64,000 nt of DNA from SG8-41 sp963699525 (GTDB lineage Bacteria > Pseudomonadota > Gammaproteobacteria > Burkholderiales > SG8-41). The DNA is taken from contig CAVOUI010000012.1 in the NCBI GenBank assembly GCA_963699525.1, positions 425,739-489,738 on the forward strand. Reading direction: 5' to 3'. This document shows positions 9,019 to 18,439 of this stretch, piece after piece. The notes under the pieces were generated by a model, which searched no databases, was not told the DNA's origin, and saw only the letters and a program-made list of their open reading frames with translations. Numbering within the stretch: position 1 is the first letter of the stretch; each line of letters opens with the position of its first letter. A program made the translations under genes and the position numbers.

Positions 9019-10314
9019 TGGGCTCGATCAAGCGGCAGCTGCTCTTCGGCCTGCTGGGGCTCGTGCTGGCCGCGGTGGGCCTCGGCGCGTGGGCGGTCTA
9101 CCGCCAGTCGCGCGCGGAGCTCGACGAGCTGTTCGACTATCAGCTGCGCCAGATGGCGCTTTCGTTGCGCGACCAGGCGTTCGGGGAAGCCGCGGCGCCG
9201 GCACCGGCGCCCGAGGATTTCGATTTCGCGATCCAGGTGTGGAGTCCCGATGGCGTCCGGCTCTACCTCTCCCGCCCGCAGGCGGTGTTGCCCGCCCGCG
9301 CGCGGCTCGGTTACGACACGGTGGAAACGGACGAGGGCGCGTGGCGGGTATTCAGCCACGAGCAGCGCGGGCTCGTCTTCCAGGTCGCCCAGCCGATGCG
9401 CGTGCGCGAGCACTTCGCCGCCGCTGCTGCGCTGCGTACGATCGCGCCGGTTCTCCTGCTGCTGCCCGCGCTGGGCCTGCTCGTCTGGCTCACGGTGGGA
9501 CGGGGCCTGCGCCCGCTCGAGGCGGTCGCTGCGGAGGTCGAGGCGCGCACGCCATCGGCGCTGTCGCCGGTCGCGGACCGGAACCTGCCGCGGGAGGTGC
9601 GCCCGCTCGTGGAGGCACTCAACGACTTGCTGCGCCGGCTCGGCTCGGCGCTCGAAGCCCAGCGCCGGTTCGTAGCCGATGCAGCGCACGAGCTGAGGAC
9701 ACCGCTCACCGCGCTCAACCTCCAGGTGCAGCTTGCGGAGCGGGCGGCGGCCGGCGAGGAGCGCACGGCGGCGCTCGCAGCGGTGAAAGAGGGCATTGCC
9801 CGCGCGACGCGCGTCGTGGAGCAGTTGCTTACGCTCGCGCGCCAGGAACCCGAGGCGGCTGGCGCGGCCCGCGACGGAAACTGACCTCGCGGACCTCGCG
9901 CGCCAGGTGATCGCGGAGCTCATGCCGCTCGCCGAAAGCAGGGCGATCGACCTCGGCATGGGGCGCGCGGAGCCGGCCCGCGTCATGGGCGACCGCGAAG
10001 GACTGCGGGCGCTGCTCGCGAACCTGGTGGACAACGCCGTGCGCTACACGCAGGAGCGGGGCCGGGTAGACGTCTCCACGTTCATGGCCGATGGCGAGGC
10101 CGTGATCGAGGTAACGGACAATGGATCGGGTATTCCGGCCGATGAGCGCGAGCGCGTATTCGACCGGTTCTACCGGCGCGCCGGCAGCGGCGGCGCCGGT
10201 AGCGGCCTCGGCCTGTCTATCGTGAAGGCGATTGCCGCACGACATGGGGGGCGCGTCGAACTCGCGGAGGCGCCCGGCGGGCGGGGCCTGTCGGCCCGCG
10301 TCACGCTGCCTTAA
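9018..10314 (+). pseudogene. Sensor histidine kinase (QseC/PmrB-like), frameshifted
   Basis: Membrane sensor kinase partner of the upstream regulator. The first frame encodes TM1 (about residues 9-27), a periplasmic region, TM2 (about 140-160), and the HisKA dimerisation helix with the phospho-accepting His in ADAAHELRTPLTAL near residue 223. That frame ends at 9884. The ATPase half (NLVDNAVRYT N-box, DNGSGIP G1, FDRFYRR F-box, GSGLGLSIVK G2) lies in the +1 frame from about 9860 to 10314. A single extra base between 9850 and 9885 restores one continuous ~430-residue kinase. No motif is missing on either side, so this is either a sequencing error or a very recent inactivation. Confidence 0.88.
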
Positions 10315-10326
10315 GTCTGTTTTAAG
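10310..10326 (+). promoter_or_regulatory. PmrA/QseB-type tandem half-site CTTAAG-N5-TTTAAG
   Basis: Two near-identical hexamers, CTTAAG (10310-10315) and TTTAAG (10321-10326), separated by exactly five bases. This is the arrangement known for PmrA/QseB-family response regulators. It overlaps the kinase stop codon and lies 70 bases before the DegP start, directly downstream of a regulator of that family. Control of degP by the adjacent system is an inference. Confidence 0.5.
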
Positions 10327-10395
10327 TCGCCCTCCCTAGCATGCTCGTCGCCGGGAGAAGTACCCCGGTCCGAACCTTCACGAAAGGAGACGATC

Positions 10396-11856
10396 ATGCG
10401 TATCAAAGCGGTTACCGCAGCGCTCATCGCGGCGGGCGTCATTACGGCCGGCGCGGGCGCCATCAAGCTCTATCACCCCTCGGTCGCGCACGCGCGCGCC
10501 GACTCCACCACGGCAGCAGTGCAGGAGGCAGCCCCGGCGCCGTACGCACTGCGGGCGATGCCCGATTTCGCGGCGCTGGCCGAGCGCCATGGGCCGGCGG
10601 TCGTCAACATCAGCGTGACGCGCCCGACCCAGGCGGGGGCCGAGGCGCAGGCGATGCCCTGGTTCGGGCCCGACAGTCCGTTCTACGATTTCTTCCGCCG
10701 CTTCCAGATCCCGATGCCGCACGGCGAGATGCCGCTGCACGGCGTGGGCTCCGGCTTCATCGTGAGCCCGGACGGCCGGATCCTCACCAACGCCCACGTC
10801 GTGGCGGACGCTTCCGAAGTGACCGTCAAGCTCACCGACAAGCGGGAGTTCAAGGCGAAGATCCTGGGTACCGACCCCCAGACCGATATCGCGGTGCTCA
10901 AGATCGACGCCAAGGACCTGCCCGTTGCGCCGCTCGGCGATGCCAAGGATGTGCGGGTCGGAGAATGGGTCGTCGCGATCGGCTCGCCCTACGGGTTCGA
11001 GAACACCGTCACGGCCGGCATCGTGAGCGCGACCGCGCGTGCGCTGCCGGACGGCACCTACGTGCCGTTCATCCAGACCGACGTCGCCGTCAATCCCGGC
11101 AATTCCGGCGGCCCCCTCTTCAACCTCAAGGGCGAGGTGATCGGCATCAATTCCCAGATCTACAGCGGCACGGGCGGCTACCAGGGCCTCTCGTTCGCGA
11201 TCCCGGTCGATGTCGCCGCCAACGTCATGGACCAGCTGGTGCAGCACGGCAAGGTCACGCGCGGCCGCATCGGCGTGACGATCCAGGAGGTCACCCAGCC
11301 GCTCGCCGAGTCGTTCGGGCTGAAGAAGCCCGCCGGCGCGCTGGTCAGCGCGGTCGATAAGGACGGGCCCGCGGCGAAGGCGGGCATCGAGACCGGCGAC
11401 GTGATCCTCAAGGTGGACGGCAGGGAAATCAGGAGCTCGAACGAGCTGCCGCCCGCCATCGCGGATATCCGGCCCGGATCGACCGTGAAGCTCGAGGTGT
11501 GGCGCAAGGGCGCCGCGCGCGAGATGACCGTCACGGCGGGCGAGCTGCAAGCGACGAAGTCGGCGCGGGCGCCGGGCGCCGGAACGCCGCAGGGCCGCCT
11601 GGGCGTCGCGGTGCGCGGGCTCACGCCCGAGGAGCGGAAGCAGGCCGGCGTTGAAGCGGGCGTGCTGGTCGAAAACGCCGGCGGCGCCGCGGCGAAGGCG
11701 GGCGTGCGGCCGGGCGACATCATCCTGTCGGTGAATAACGCGCCGGTGAAGGACGTCGAGCAGCTGCGGGACAGGATCGCGAAGGCCGGCAAGACCGCCG
11801 CGCTCCTGCTGCAGCGTGACGAAGCGAGGATTTTTGTCCCGGTCGAGCTCGGCTGA
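10396..11856 (+). CDS. degP: DegP/DegQ-type periplasmic serine protease (Do family)
   Basis: Periplasmic HtrA protease/chaperone for misfolded envelope proteins, 486 residues. An N-terminal hydrophobic segment (residues 5-22) acts as signal or anchor. The trypsin-like domain has the triad H134 (TNAHVVAD), D164 (QTDIAVLKID) and S237 (NPGNSGGPLFN). Two PDZ domains follow, about 275-375 (RGRIGVTIQEV) and 395-480 (QGRLGVAVRGL). Start ATG at 10396 has a good ribosome site (AAAGGAGA). It follows a two-component system and a PmrA-like box, so it probably belongs to an envelope-stress regulon. Closest subtype is MucD/DegQ; the symbol is a family-level choice. Confidence 0.93.
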   Translation: MRIKAVTAALIAAGVITAGAGAIKLYHPSVAHARADSTTAAVQEAAPAPYALRAMPDFAALAERHGPAVVNISVTRPTQAGAEAQAMPWFGPDSPFYDFFRRFQIPMPHGEMPLHGVGSGFIVSPDGRILTNAHVVADASEVTVKLTDKREFKAKILGTDPQTDIAVLKIDAKDLPVAPLGDAKDVRVGEWVVAIGSPYGFENTVTAGIVSATARALPDGTYVPFIQTDVAVNPGNSGGPLFNLKGEVIGINSQIYSGTGGYQGLSFAIPVDVAANVMDQLVQHGKVTRGRIGVTIQEVTQPLAESFGLKKPAGALVSAVDKDGPAAKAGIETGDVILKVDGREIRSSNELPPAIADIRPGSTVKLEVWRKGAAREMTVTAGELQATKSARAPGAGTPQGRLGVAVRGLTPEERKQAGVEAGVLVENAGGAAAKAGVRPGDIILSVNNAPVKDVEQLRDRIAKAGKTAALLLQRDEARIFVPVELG

Positions 11857-11904
11857 GCGGGGCGGAAAGCATTCCCTTAACCCATTACCCAGAGGAACCC
11901 AACC

Positions 11905-12324
11905 ATGTTCAACCAGACTGCAGTTGGCATTGTGCTCGTTACCGCCGCTCTCGCGGCTGCGGCTCCCGCCGCGGCCACCACCGGGGCGGCAACGACGAGC
12001 GAGAGCGCTGTCACCTATCTCGCATCCGGCAAGACGCGGGACGACGCGGCCGCTCTGCGGCACGTGGCTCGCTACTATCCCCTCGAGCTGGAGTTCGCGC
12101 GCACGGCGCCCGGCGGCCGGCAACCGGCCGACGTCGACGTCATGATCAAGGATCGCAGTGGGAGGATGATGCTGCGGGCGAAGGTCGAGGGCGACCTGAT
12201 GCTGGCGCAACTACCCGCCGGCGAGTACGCCGTGAGCGCCACCTACAACGGCGTTGCGTTGCAGAAGAGCGTGACCGTCGAGCAGGGCCGGCACCACAAG
12301 CTCGATTTCGCCTGGAAGAGCTGA
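11905..12324 (+). CDS. Small secreted protein with beta-sandwich (carboxypeptidase-regulatory-like) fold
   Basis: A 139-residue protein with a clear Sec signal peptide (MFNQTAVGIVLVTAALAAAA, cleavage near APAAA-TT). The mature part ends in a short beta-rich segment, LPAGEYAVSATYNGVALQKS, typical of carboxypeptidase-regulatory-like or transthyretin-like domains, although the family is not certain. It lies 48 bases after degP, has its own AGAGGAACC ribosome site and may be co-expressed with the protease. Function unknown. It converges on the TauD gene with only 17 bases between stops. Confidence 0.7.
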   Translation: MFNQTAVGIVLVTAALAAAAPAAATTGAATTSESAVTYLASGKTRDDAAALRHVARYYPLELEFARTAPGGRQPADVDVMIKDRSGRMMLRAKVEGDLMLAQLPAGEYAVSATYNGVALQKSVTVEQGRHHKLDFAWKS

Positions 12325-12341
12325 AAGCCGCTGCTACCCGC

Positions 12342-13331
12342 TCACGCGCCGGAGGCGGCGCTCCAGGGCGCTATCGGCGCTTCGCCCTTGATGGTCGTGC
12401 GGTGCATCACGCGCCGCTGGGCGACGTCCACTTCGGTCCGGTAGTGCATGCAGCAGCGGTTGTCCCACAGGAGGATGTCACCGACCTTCCACTTGTGGGT
12501 CCAGGCGTATTTCGGCTGCGTCGCGTGCGCCCACAGGCGGTCGAGCAGGCGCTCGCTTTCCTCGTTGGGAATGCCGATGATGTAATTCGACGGCCACACG
12601 CGCCGCCGCCCGAGATAGAGCGCCCGCTTTCCGGTCACCGGATGCACGCGCACGAGCGGGTGCGTGGGGCCCTCGACTTCCTCGGGCTTCGCGGGAAGCT
12701 TCACGCCGGGCCGCAGCACGCCCGCGCTGTTGCGGCTCGAGTCGTGCACCTGGTTCTTGCCCTCGATCGCGCGCTTGAGATCGTCCGGCAGCTCGTCGTA
12801 GGCGAGGTACTGGTTGTTGAACGACGTATCTCCGCCGCCGTTCACCGGCACTTCCAGCGCGTAGAGCATGCTGCCCGCGGGCGGGACCGCGACGTAGGAG
12901 TTGTCGGTGTGCCAGACGACTTCGTAGCTGCCGAGGCCGCCGTTGTCGAGCACCGGTCTTCCGTTCGCATCGAGGTTGGAGATGATCGTGATGCTCGGGT
13001 GCCGCGACACCATGTAGCTATCGTCCACCCCTTGGCCGGCGGCGAGATGGTACTTCCGCGCTGCGGAGTCATGCGGCGGGCCGAAGATCGCGGAGGTCGC
13101 CAGCAGCTGCTCGTCGTCGAGGTGCTGTCCGCGGATGAGGAGCACCATGTGATCGGCCCAGGCCTTGCGCAGTGCCGCCTTCACGTCCTCGGGCACGGGC
13201 AGGGAGAAATCGACCCCTTGAATTTCGGCGCCGACGGGTGCGCCCGCCGGAATCGCACGGAAAGCGGCCAGCGTGTTGACCGCCGGCGCGGCGCGCGCGC
13301 GCGGGGTGTCGCTATGTGGACGGGTGCGCAT
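12342..13331 (-). CDS. TauD/TfdA-family Fe(II)/2-oxoglutarate dioxygenase
   Basis: Non-haem iron dioxygenase of 329 residues. The facial triad is visible as H141-x-D143 (VVWHTDNSY) and the distal His about residue 310 (RVMHRTTIKG); an arginine shortly after it would bind 2-oxoglutarate. The family oxidises sulfonates, aryloxyalkanoates, carnitine-like and other substrates, and the actual substrate here cannot be told from sequence. The ATG at 13331 is preceded by a strong GAGGAGG site. It is divergent from the acetamidase gene 87 bases away. The extra N-terminal ~25 residues (RTRPHSDTPRARAAP) look disordered. Confidence 0.9.
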   Translation of the reverse strand: MRTRPHSDTPRARAAPAVNTLAAFRAIPAGAPVGAEIQGVDFSLPVPEDVKAALRKAWADHMVLLIRGQHLDDEQLLATSAIFGPPHDSAARKYHLAAGQGVDDSYMVSRHPSITIISNLDANGRPVLDNGGLGSYEVVWHTDNSYVAVPPAGSMLYALEVPVNGGGDTSFNNQYLAYDELPDDLKRAIEGKNQVHDSSRNSAGVLRPGVKLPAKPEEVEGPTHPLVRVHPVTGKRALYLGRRRVWPSNYIIGIPNEESERLLDRLWAHATQPKYAWTHKWKVGDILLWDNRCCMHYRTEVDVAQRRVMHRTTIKGEAPIAPWSAASGA

Positions 13332-13418
13332 CGGTGATCCTCCTCGTCTGCGGAATTCTCTGCCCCGTTTCCGGCAGCGTCAAGAAAGGGGGAGGACAAA
13401 GGTTAGAATGACCCGGCC

Positions 13419-14435
13419 ATGAGCGAGCCCGAATTCATTCTGCGATCGACCCCCGCGACCGTGAGCTGGGGCTGGATCGCTGCCGACCGGGCACCCGTTG
13501 CGCGCGTGAAATCCGGGCAGACGGTGCGCATCGAGACGGTGACGCATCAGGGCCTCAACACCGAAAAGGATCCCGTCGCGCTTTTCAGCGCCGCCGGCAT
13601 TGCATCCCGCGAGGTGTTGCCCGAGGCCGTCGAAATCTACCGCAATGTGAAGCGAGGCGAGGGCGCCGGGCCGCATCTCCTGACCGGACCGGTCTACGTC
13701 GAGGGCGCGCGGCCGGGCGACATGCTCGAAGTGCGCGTGCTTGACGTCGCGATCCGCGTCCCGTACGGCATCAATGCCACGGGCCCGGGCCGCGGCGCGG
13801 TGCCCGATCTGCTGACAAAGGCCGAGCAGCGGGTCATCAAGCTCGACTTGAAGCGCCGCGTCGCGCTGTTCTCGAAGGACGTGGAAGTTCCGCTTGCGCC
13901 GTTCATGGGCATCGTCGCGGTCGCGCCGCCGCCGCAACTGAGGCGCGTCAGCACCAAGCCGCCCGGCGCGTTCGGCGGCAATCTCGACTTCAGGCACCTC
14001 ATCGCGGGCTCGACGCTCTACCTGCCGGTGTTCAACGACGGCGCCCTGTTCTACACCGGCGACGGCCATGCCTGCCAGGGCGACGGCGAGGTGGACGGCA
14101 CCGCGATCGAGATCTCGCTCACGCCGACTCTACAGCTCATCGTGCACGAAGGCGCCGGCAGGGACATGAAGTGGCCGCGCGCCGAGGATGCGGCTCACCA
14201 TTACCCGATGGGAATGGGCAGCTCGATCGACGAAGCGCTCCGGATCGCGATCCGGGAAGCGGTGGATCTGCTCGGGAGGGAAGCGGGTCTGTCCGCGGCG
14301 GACGCCTACGCCCTGTGCAGCCTGGCGGTGGACTTCCGGATCGGCGAGGCGGTGAACGACGTGCTGATGGTCTACGGCGTCATTCCCAAACGGCTGTTCC
14401 GCCGGCCGCCCGTCTACTGGGCGGAACAACGCTGA
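13419..14435 (+). CDS. Acetamidase/formamidase family protein
   Basis: Hydrolase of the FmdA/AmdA family, which releases ammonia from small amides; 338 residues, slightly longer than the ~310 core. Family segments present include the N-terminal VTHQGLNTEKDP, GPVYVEGARPGDMLEVRV, the central GDGHACQGDGEVDGTAIE (metal and active-site region) and the C-terminal ALCSLAVDFRIGEAVN. Start ATG is at 13419. Its stop and the stop of the methyltransferase gene on the opposite strand are two bases apart. Substrate not determined. Confidence 0.9.
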   Translation: MSEPEFILRSTPATVSWGWIAADRAPVARVKSGQTVRIETVTHQGLNTEKDPVALFSAAGIASREVLPEAVEIYRNVKRGEGAGPHLLTGPVYVEGARPGDMLEVRVLDVAIRVPYGINATGPGRGAVPDLLTKAEQRVIKLDLKRRVALFSKDVEVPLAPFMGIVAVAPPPQLRRVSTKPPGAFGGNLDFRHLIAGSTLYLPVFNDGALFYTGDGHACQGDGEVDGTAIEISLTPTLQLIVHEGAGRDMKWPRAEDAAHHYPMGMGSSIDEALRIAIREAVDLLGREAGLSAADAYALCSLAVDFRIGEAVNDVLMVYGVIPKRLFRRPPVYWAEQR

Positions 14436-14437
14436 CG

Positions 14438-15325
14438 TCAGCCCTCTACTGGACGCCGGCCGTTCCGGTCGGCGCGAAGTAATCCGACTCCGCCGTGGAG
14501 CCTCGCGCGCCACGGCAGCTCCAGCGTCTTCTCGTGGGGCGGGAGCGACACGCTCGCCGTGCCGACGATAATGTCGCCGCGCACCTTGCCGCGGAAGGCG
14601 TGCCGCACGAAGCCCACGTTCTCGATCGTCATCAACAGCGTGAACGAGATGTCCTCGCCGCGCAGCTTCATGTCCTGCAGCACCTCGCGGCGGTTGCCCG
14701 ACCGCACCATGCCCTCTACGACCTGGAACCGCTGTTCATTGATTGCGGAGTAGGAGACCTGGCGTCCGCCGAACGAGAGCTCCCAGCTCCAGTAGCCCGC
14801 GACGCGCGCGGGCACGATCCACAGGCATACCCGCTGGGGCTCGAGGTCCTCCTCGTCGGGCCTCCAGCTGCCGAGGTCCCACAGGTTGGTGATGACGCGG
14901 GTGCCCGGCCGCGCCTGCGCGAGGATCATCGGCCGCAGCAGGAGCTGGAATTCCGGCCACAGCCACATCGCGATGACCGTGGCCTGGCTCAGATCGGCGT
15001 CGAACGCGTTGAGGTGGAAGAACTGCACCCGGTCCGAGACTCCCCGCGCGCGCGCGGCGGCGTTGGATTCCATGACGAGCTTCTCGTCGATGTCCACGCC
15101 CCAGCCGCGGAGCTTCTTGTTCATGCGCGCGGCGGTGAGCACGATGCGCCCGTCGCCCGAGCCGAGGTCCACCACGACGTCATCGTCGCGCAGCTGCGCG
15201 AGCTTCAGCATGCGCTCGACGTTTTGCTGGTCGCTCGGAACAAACGGTGAGAAGCGCTCCTGCGCCTGCACGGCGCCGGCGGCGAGCACGAAGCTCAACA
15301 ACAGGGTGATGCCGGGTTTCTTCAT
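14438..15325 (-). CDS. Periplasmic class-I SAM-dependent methyltransferase-like protein
   Basis: A 295-residue protein with an N-terminal signal peptide (MKKPGITLLLSFVLAAGAVQAQ) followed by a Rossmann methyltransferase core. Motif I is VVVDLGSGDGRI and the motif II acid is in GVDIDEKL. A signal peptide on a SAM-binding fold is unusual and suggests that it is exported or membrane-tethered. The C-terminal half (GYWSWELSFGG..., then GKVRGDIIVGTASV) is beta-rich and not recognised. The start at 15325 follows the stop of the bicupin gene by two bases on the same strand, so the two are probably co-transcribed. Substrate unknown. Confidence 0.82.
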   Translation of the reverse strand: MKKPGITLLLSFVLAAGAVQAQERFSPFVPSDQQNVERMLKLAQLRDDDVVVDLGSGDGRIVLTAARMNKKLRGWGVDIDEKLVMESNAAARARGVSDRVQFFHLNAFDADLSQATVIAMWLWPEFQLLLRPMILAQARPGTRVITNLWDLGSWRPDEEDLEPQRVCLWIVPARVAGYWSWELSFGGRQVSYSAINEQRFQVVEGMVRSGNRREVLQDMKLRGEDISFTLLMTIENVGFVRHAFRGKVRGDIIVGTASVSLPPHEKTLELPWRARLHGGVGLLRADRNGRRPVEG

Positions 15326-15327
15326 GG

Positions 15328-16168
15328 TCAAACGTCGTGGGGGCTTTCGATCAGCGCCGAGCTGTGCGCGGCGATCTCGCGCATCGGCTTCCTGCCCTGG
15401 ATGTCGCGTCCCGTGGGCAGCCACGTGCAGACCGGGGCGCCCTGCGCCCAGATGGTTTGGTACTCTCCGGGCACGAAGAACTCGACGAACACCATGTCCT
15501 CTCCGCCCTCGCTCTTCAGGTAGTGGCGCTCGCGGTCGGCGTAGATAGATGAGGTCGCCCTTCTTCACCGGGAACGGTTTCTCGTTCGCCCACGCCGTGC
15601 CGCGGCCCGCCGTCACGTACATGAAGTGCTCGGCGCCCTCATGGTGGTGGTTGGAGGCCTCGGTTCCCGGCGGGTAGATGATCATCTCGCCCTTGATCGC
15701 CCGGGTGCCGAAGAGCTTCGGCGTCACGAGGTAAATGCGCTTGCGCGCGTCGTGCTCCGAGGCGAGCACCGGTTCGCGCGTCCAGTCCACCACGCGCAGG
15801 CGCGGCGGATTCTTCGCAAGCTCCGGGTCGAAGCGGGCGGCCTCCGGCACTGCGGCGTGGAGGAGGACGGCGCCGGCTCTGCTCGCGAGCGTGCCGCGGA
15901 ATCGCGGTGGCAGGAACACGATGTGCGAACGGGTGAGACGCTCCTCGCTCCCGTCATGCGTGAGGCTGGCTTCTCCTTCGAGCACCTGGAACCAGGCGAG
16001 GCCTGGCGCGGGGACGTCGAGCTCGACCCGGGCTTCCGGCTCAAGCGTCCAGCGGTCCAGCAGGACACGCGTGCCCGACACCCGCGCCCCTGTCAGCAGG
16101 TGCTGACGGCGCACTCCCGCACCGAAGGGCTCGGCGGCGACGCTGCTTTCTTGAATGACGACGGCCAC
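15328..16168 (-). pseudogene. Bicupin (ureidoglycine aminohydrolase-like), 4-bp duplication frameshift
   Basis: Two-cupin protein of about 279 residues. The N-terminal cupin is degenerate. The second carries the metal motif SNHHHEGAEHFMYV, with the usual downstream glycine turn GRGTAWANEKPFPVKKGDLIY. Directly after GDLIY the frame breaks because a four-base unit (ATCT) is present twice around 15545-15552. Removing one copy gives the continuous ending ADRERHYLKSEGGEDMVFVE... and a stop at 15328. The GTG start at 16168 has a GGAGGAGA ribosome site. Role in purine or ureide catabolism is possible, by analogy with bicupins of that pathway and with the amidase across the way. Confidence 0.8.
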
Positions 16169-16286
16169 GGGCGATTCTCCTCCCGGCTACTGTAGCCGCC
16201 GGCCGGCGCCGCGGCAATTGCGCTCACAATGCGGACGCAATACGCTATGGACTCGAATCGCGATCCAGAACAGGGAGGAGGGGGAC

Positions 16287-17281
16287 ATGAAGAGCGCACG
16301 TGTATCGATTGCGGCAGGCATTGCGTTATTACTGGCGGCGACGAGCGTAGCGGCGCAGTCCGCTTCGACAAGCTCAGGCAGGCATACCCCAGCAGGCCGA
16401 TCCGGCTGGTGGTGCCGTTCCCGCCCGGCACGGCGAGCGATTTCCTCGGGCGCACGATCGGGGCCGCGCTGACGGACCACTACAAAATGCAGGTCGTGGT
16501 GGATAACCGGCCCGGCGCGGGAGGGCTCGTCGGCACGCCGATCGTGCTCCAGGCGACGCCCGACGGCCACACCATTGGGCTCTTCGGGTCGCCCTACCTG
16601 ACTTCCCCGATGCTCCAGAAGAAACCGCCCTACGATCCGTTCAAGGACGGCGCGCCCCTCACGCAGGTGGCGGGGATCCCCAACATCGTGGGCGTATCTA
16701 ACACGCTGCCGGTAAAGACCCTGCAGGAATTCATCGCCTACGCGAAGGCGCGGCCCGGGCAGCTCAACTACGCCTCCGTGGGCGTGGGCTCGATCGCCCA
16801 TTTCGGCGGCGAGATCGTCGCCCGCGCGGCGGGACTGCAGACCGTGCACGTTCCCTACAAGATCCTCGGCGACGGCTGGTCGGATCTCTTCGCGGGGCGC
16901 ACGCACTTCTTCGTGTTCGCCGCGCCGGCGGCGGTGCCGATGGTGAAGGACGGGCGCGTGCGCGCGATCGCGGTGACGACGCCGCAGCGGATTCCCGCGC
17001 TGCCGGATGTGCCGACGGTCGCGGAGGCGGGACTGCCCGCCGCCGAGCATACGGCGTGGTTCGGCATGTTCGTGCCCGCGGGCACGCCGAAGGCCATCGT
17101 CAACAAGCTCGCCGCCGACCTCAACCTGATCCTGCGCGAAGCGCAGACCAAGCAGCGCCTCCTCACGCAGGGGGCGGATCCGGTGGATTACTCCTCGCCG
17201 GAGGTCTTCATGAAGCTGCTGCGGTCCGAGAACGTGCGCTACGCGAAGCTCGTCAAGGAGGCCGGGCTGCAGGCGCAGTGA
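16287..17281 (+). pseudogene. Bug/TctC-family solute-binding protein, leader broken by REP-like insertion
   Basis: Periplasmic substrate-binding receptor of the tripartite tricarboxylate transporter (TTT) family. The mature protein in frame 2 is intact: YPSRPIRLVVPFPPG, then DNRPGAGG, ATPDGHTIG, LNYASVGVGS, HVPYK and a normal C-terminus (VKEAGLQAQ). The signal peptide MKSARVSIAAGIALLLAATS starts at the ATG at 16287, which has a GGAGGAGG site, but it is in frame 0. Between them sits an extra 23-nt block (16359-16381). Removing it joins the cleavage site to the mature start exactly. No TctA/TctB membrane genes are nearby. As sequenced, export is lost. Confidence 0.85.
16359..16381 (+). repeat. 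23-nt REP-like insertion flanked by GCAG
   Basis: Short insertion whose core CTTCGACAAGCTCAGG (16363-16378) resembles one arm of widespread proteobacterial REP-type palindromes. The insertion is preceded by GCAG (16355-16358) and ends in GCAG (16378-16381), like a target duplication. It lies exactly at the signal-peptide/mature junction of a Bug gene and shifts the frame by two. Confidence 0.6.
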
Positions 17282-17287
17282 CGCGCG

Positions 17288-18263
17288 CTATTGCTTGGGG
17301 ATGCCGATCTCCGCGATGAGCTTCGCGTATTTCGGCACCTCGGATCTAACGAGCGCTCCGAGCTCCTCGGGCGTGCTCGTCGCGGCGTCCACGCCGAGAG
17401 TGGCGAAGGTCTTCTGAACCTCGGCGGTGCGCAGGATGCGCGTGAGCTCCGTATTGAGCTGCGTCACGATCGGCTGAGGCACACCGGCCGGCCCGAACAT
17501 GCCCCACCAACTGGTCATGACGAAGCCCGGTACGCCCGATTCGGCAACGGTAGGCAGGTTCCGGAACCAGCGGCGTCCGCTTGGGTCCGGTCACCGCGAG
17601 CGCCCGCAGCCGGCCGGCCTGAACGTGCGGGAGCACGACCGCCATGTCGGAGAACACGACGTCGATTTCCCCCGACAGCAGGGCGGTGGTGATGAACGCC
17701 GAGGCCTTGAACGGGACGTGCAGCATGTCGGTCTTGGTCATGCGCTTGTAGAGCTCCGCCGAAAGGTGCGAAATGCTTCCGGGCCCGCTGGAGCCGTAGG
17801 TCATGTTGCCCTTCTGCTTCCTCACCAGCGCGTTGAACTCCTGGAACGTCTTCGCCGGGACGGACGGGTGCACCACGACGATCTGCGGCGCCGTCACGGC
17901 CAGCGTGATGGGCGTGAAGTCCTTGACCGGGTCCAAGGTGACCGAGGTGTAGATCTGGTTGTTGATGGCGATCGGGCCGACGTTGCCGACCAGCAGGGTG
18001 TACCCGTCGGGCGGCGATTTTGCGGCGATTGACGCGCCGAGACTGCCTGCGACGCCCGCGCGGTTGTCCATGATCACCGGCTGCTTCCACGCCTCGGAAA
18101 GCCGCAGCCCCAGCGTGCGCCCGATGATGTCGGAGGTGCCGCCCGGGGCGAACGGCACGACGACGCGGATCGCTTTGGCGGGGTAGGCCTGAGCGATCGC
18201 ACCGGCAACCGGAAACGCAACGAGAGAGAGTGCCAGCGTAATCCTGGCGAGCGGGGTCATCAT
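17288..18263 (-). pseudogene. Bug/TctC-family solute-binding protein, frameshifted
   Basis: Periplasmic TTT receptor, about 324 residues when repaired. It has a signal peptide MMTPLARITLALSLVAFPVA cleaved before QAYPAKAIRVVVPFAPGG. Typical Bug features follow: DNRAGVAGSLG, SPPDGYTLLVGN, MTYGSSGPGSISH, HVPFK and SDMAVVLPHVQAGRLRALAVT. Near 17560-17566 one extra base moves the reading from GPKRTPLVP into nonsense. The other frame continues NLPTVAESGVPGF...MTSWWGMFGPAG to the stop at 17288. The ATG at 18263 has a GGAGGAGA site. It converges on the preceding Bug gene (6-base gap), so these are two independent receptors rather than one operon. Confidence 0.87.
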
Positions 18264-18439
18264 GGTGGTTCTCCTCTGGTGATGGACCGGCGCGGGGCCG
18301 GGACATTGATTTTCTGGGGCTAGTCTAGCCCACCGGGCAGGGAACGCAAGCACGGGCCCCGCGGCTTGACACTGGCAGGTGGAATCCGCAACATCGCCGG
18401 GAAGCCGTATCCGTTCATCTCACCTCGGGAGGGGATTCC

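Noticed and set aside
9015..10314. Possible selenocysteine or programmed frameshift in the histidine kinase at its internal TGA (9882-9884)
   Set aside because: Reading on in the same frame after the TGA gives no kinase sequence; the ATPase half is in the +1 frame, so this is an indel and not recoding. No slippery motif was seen.
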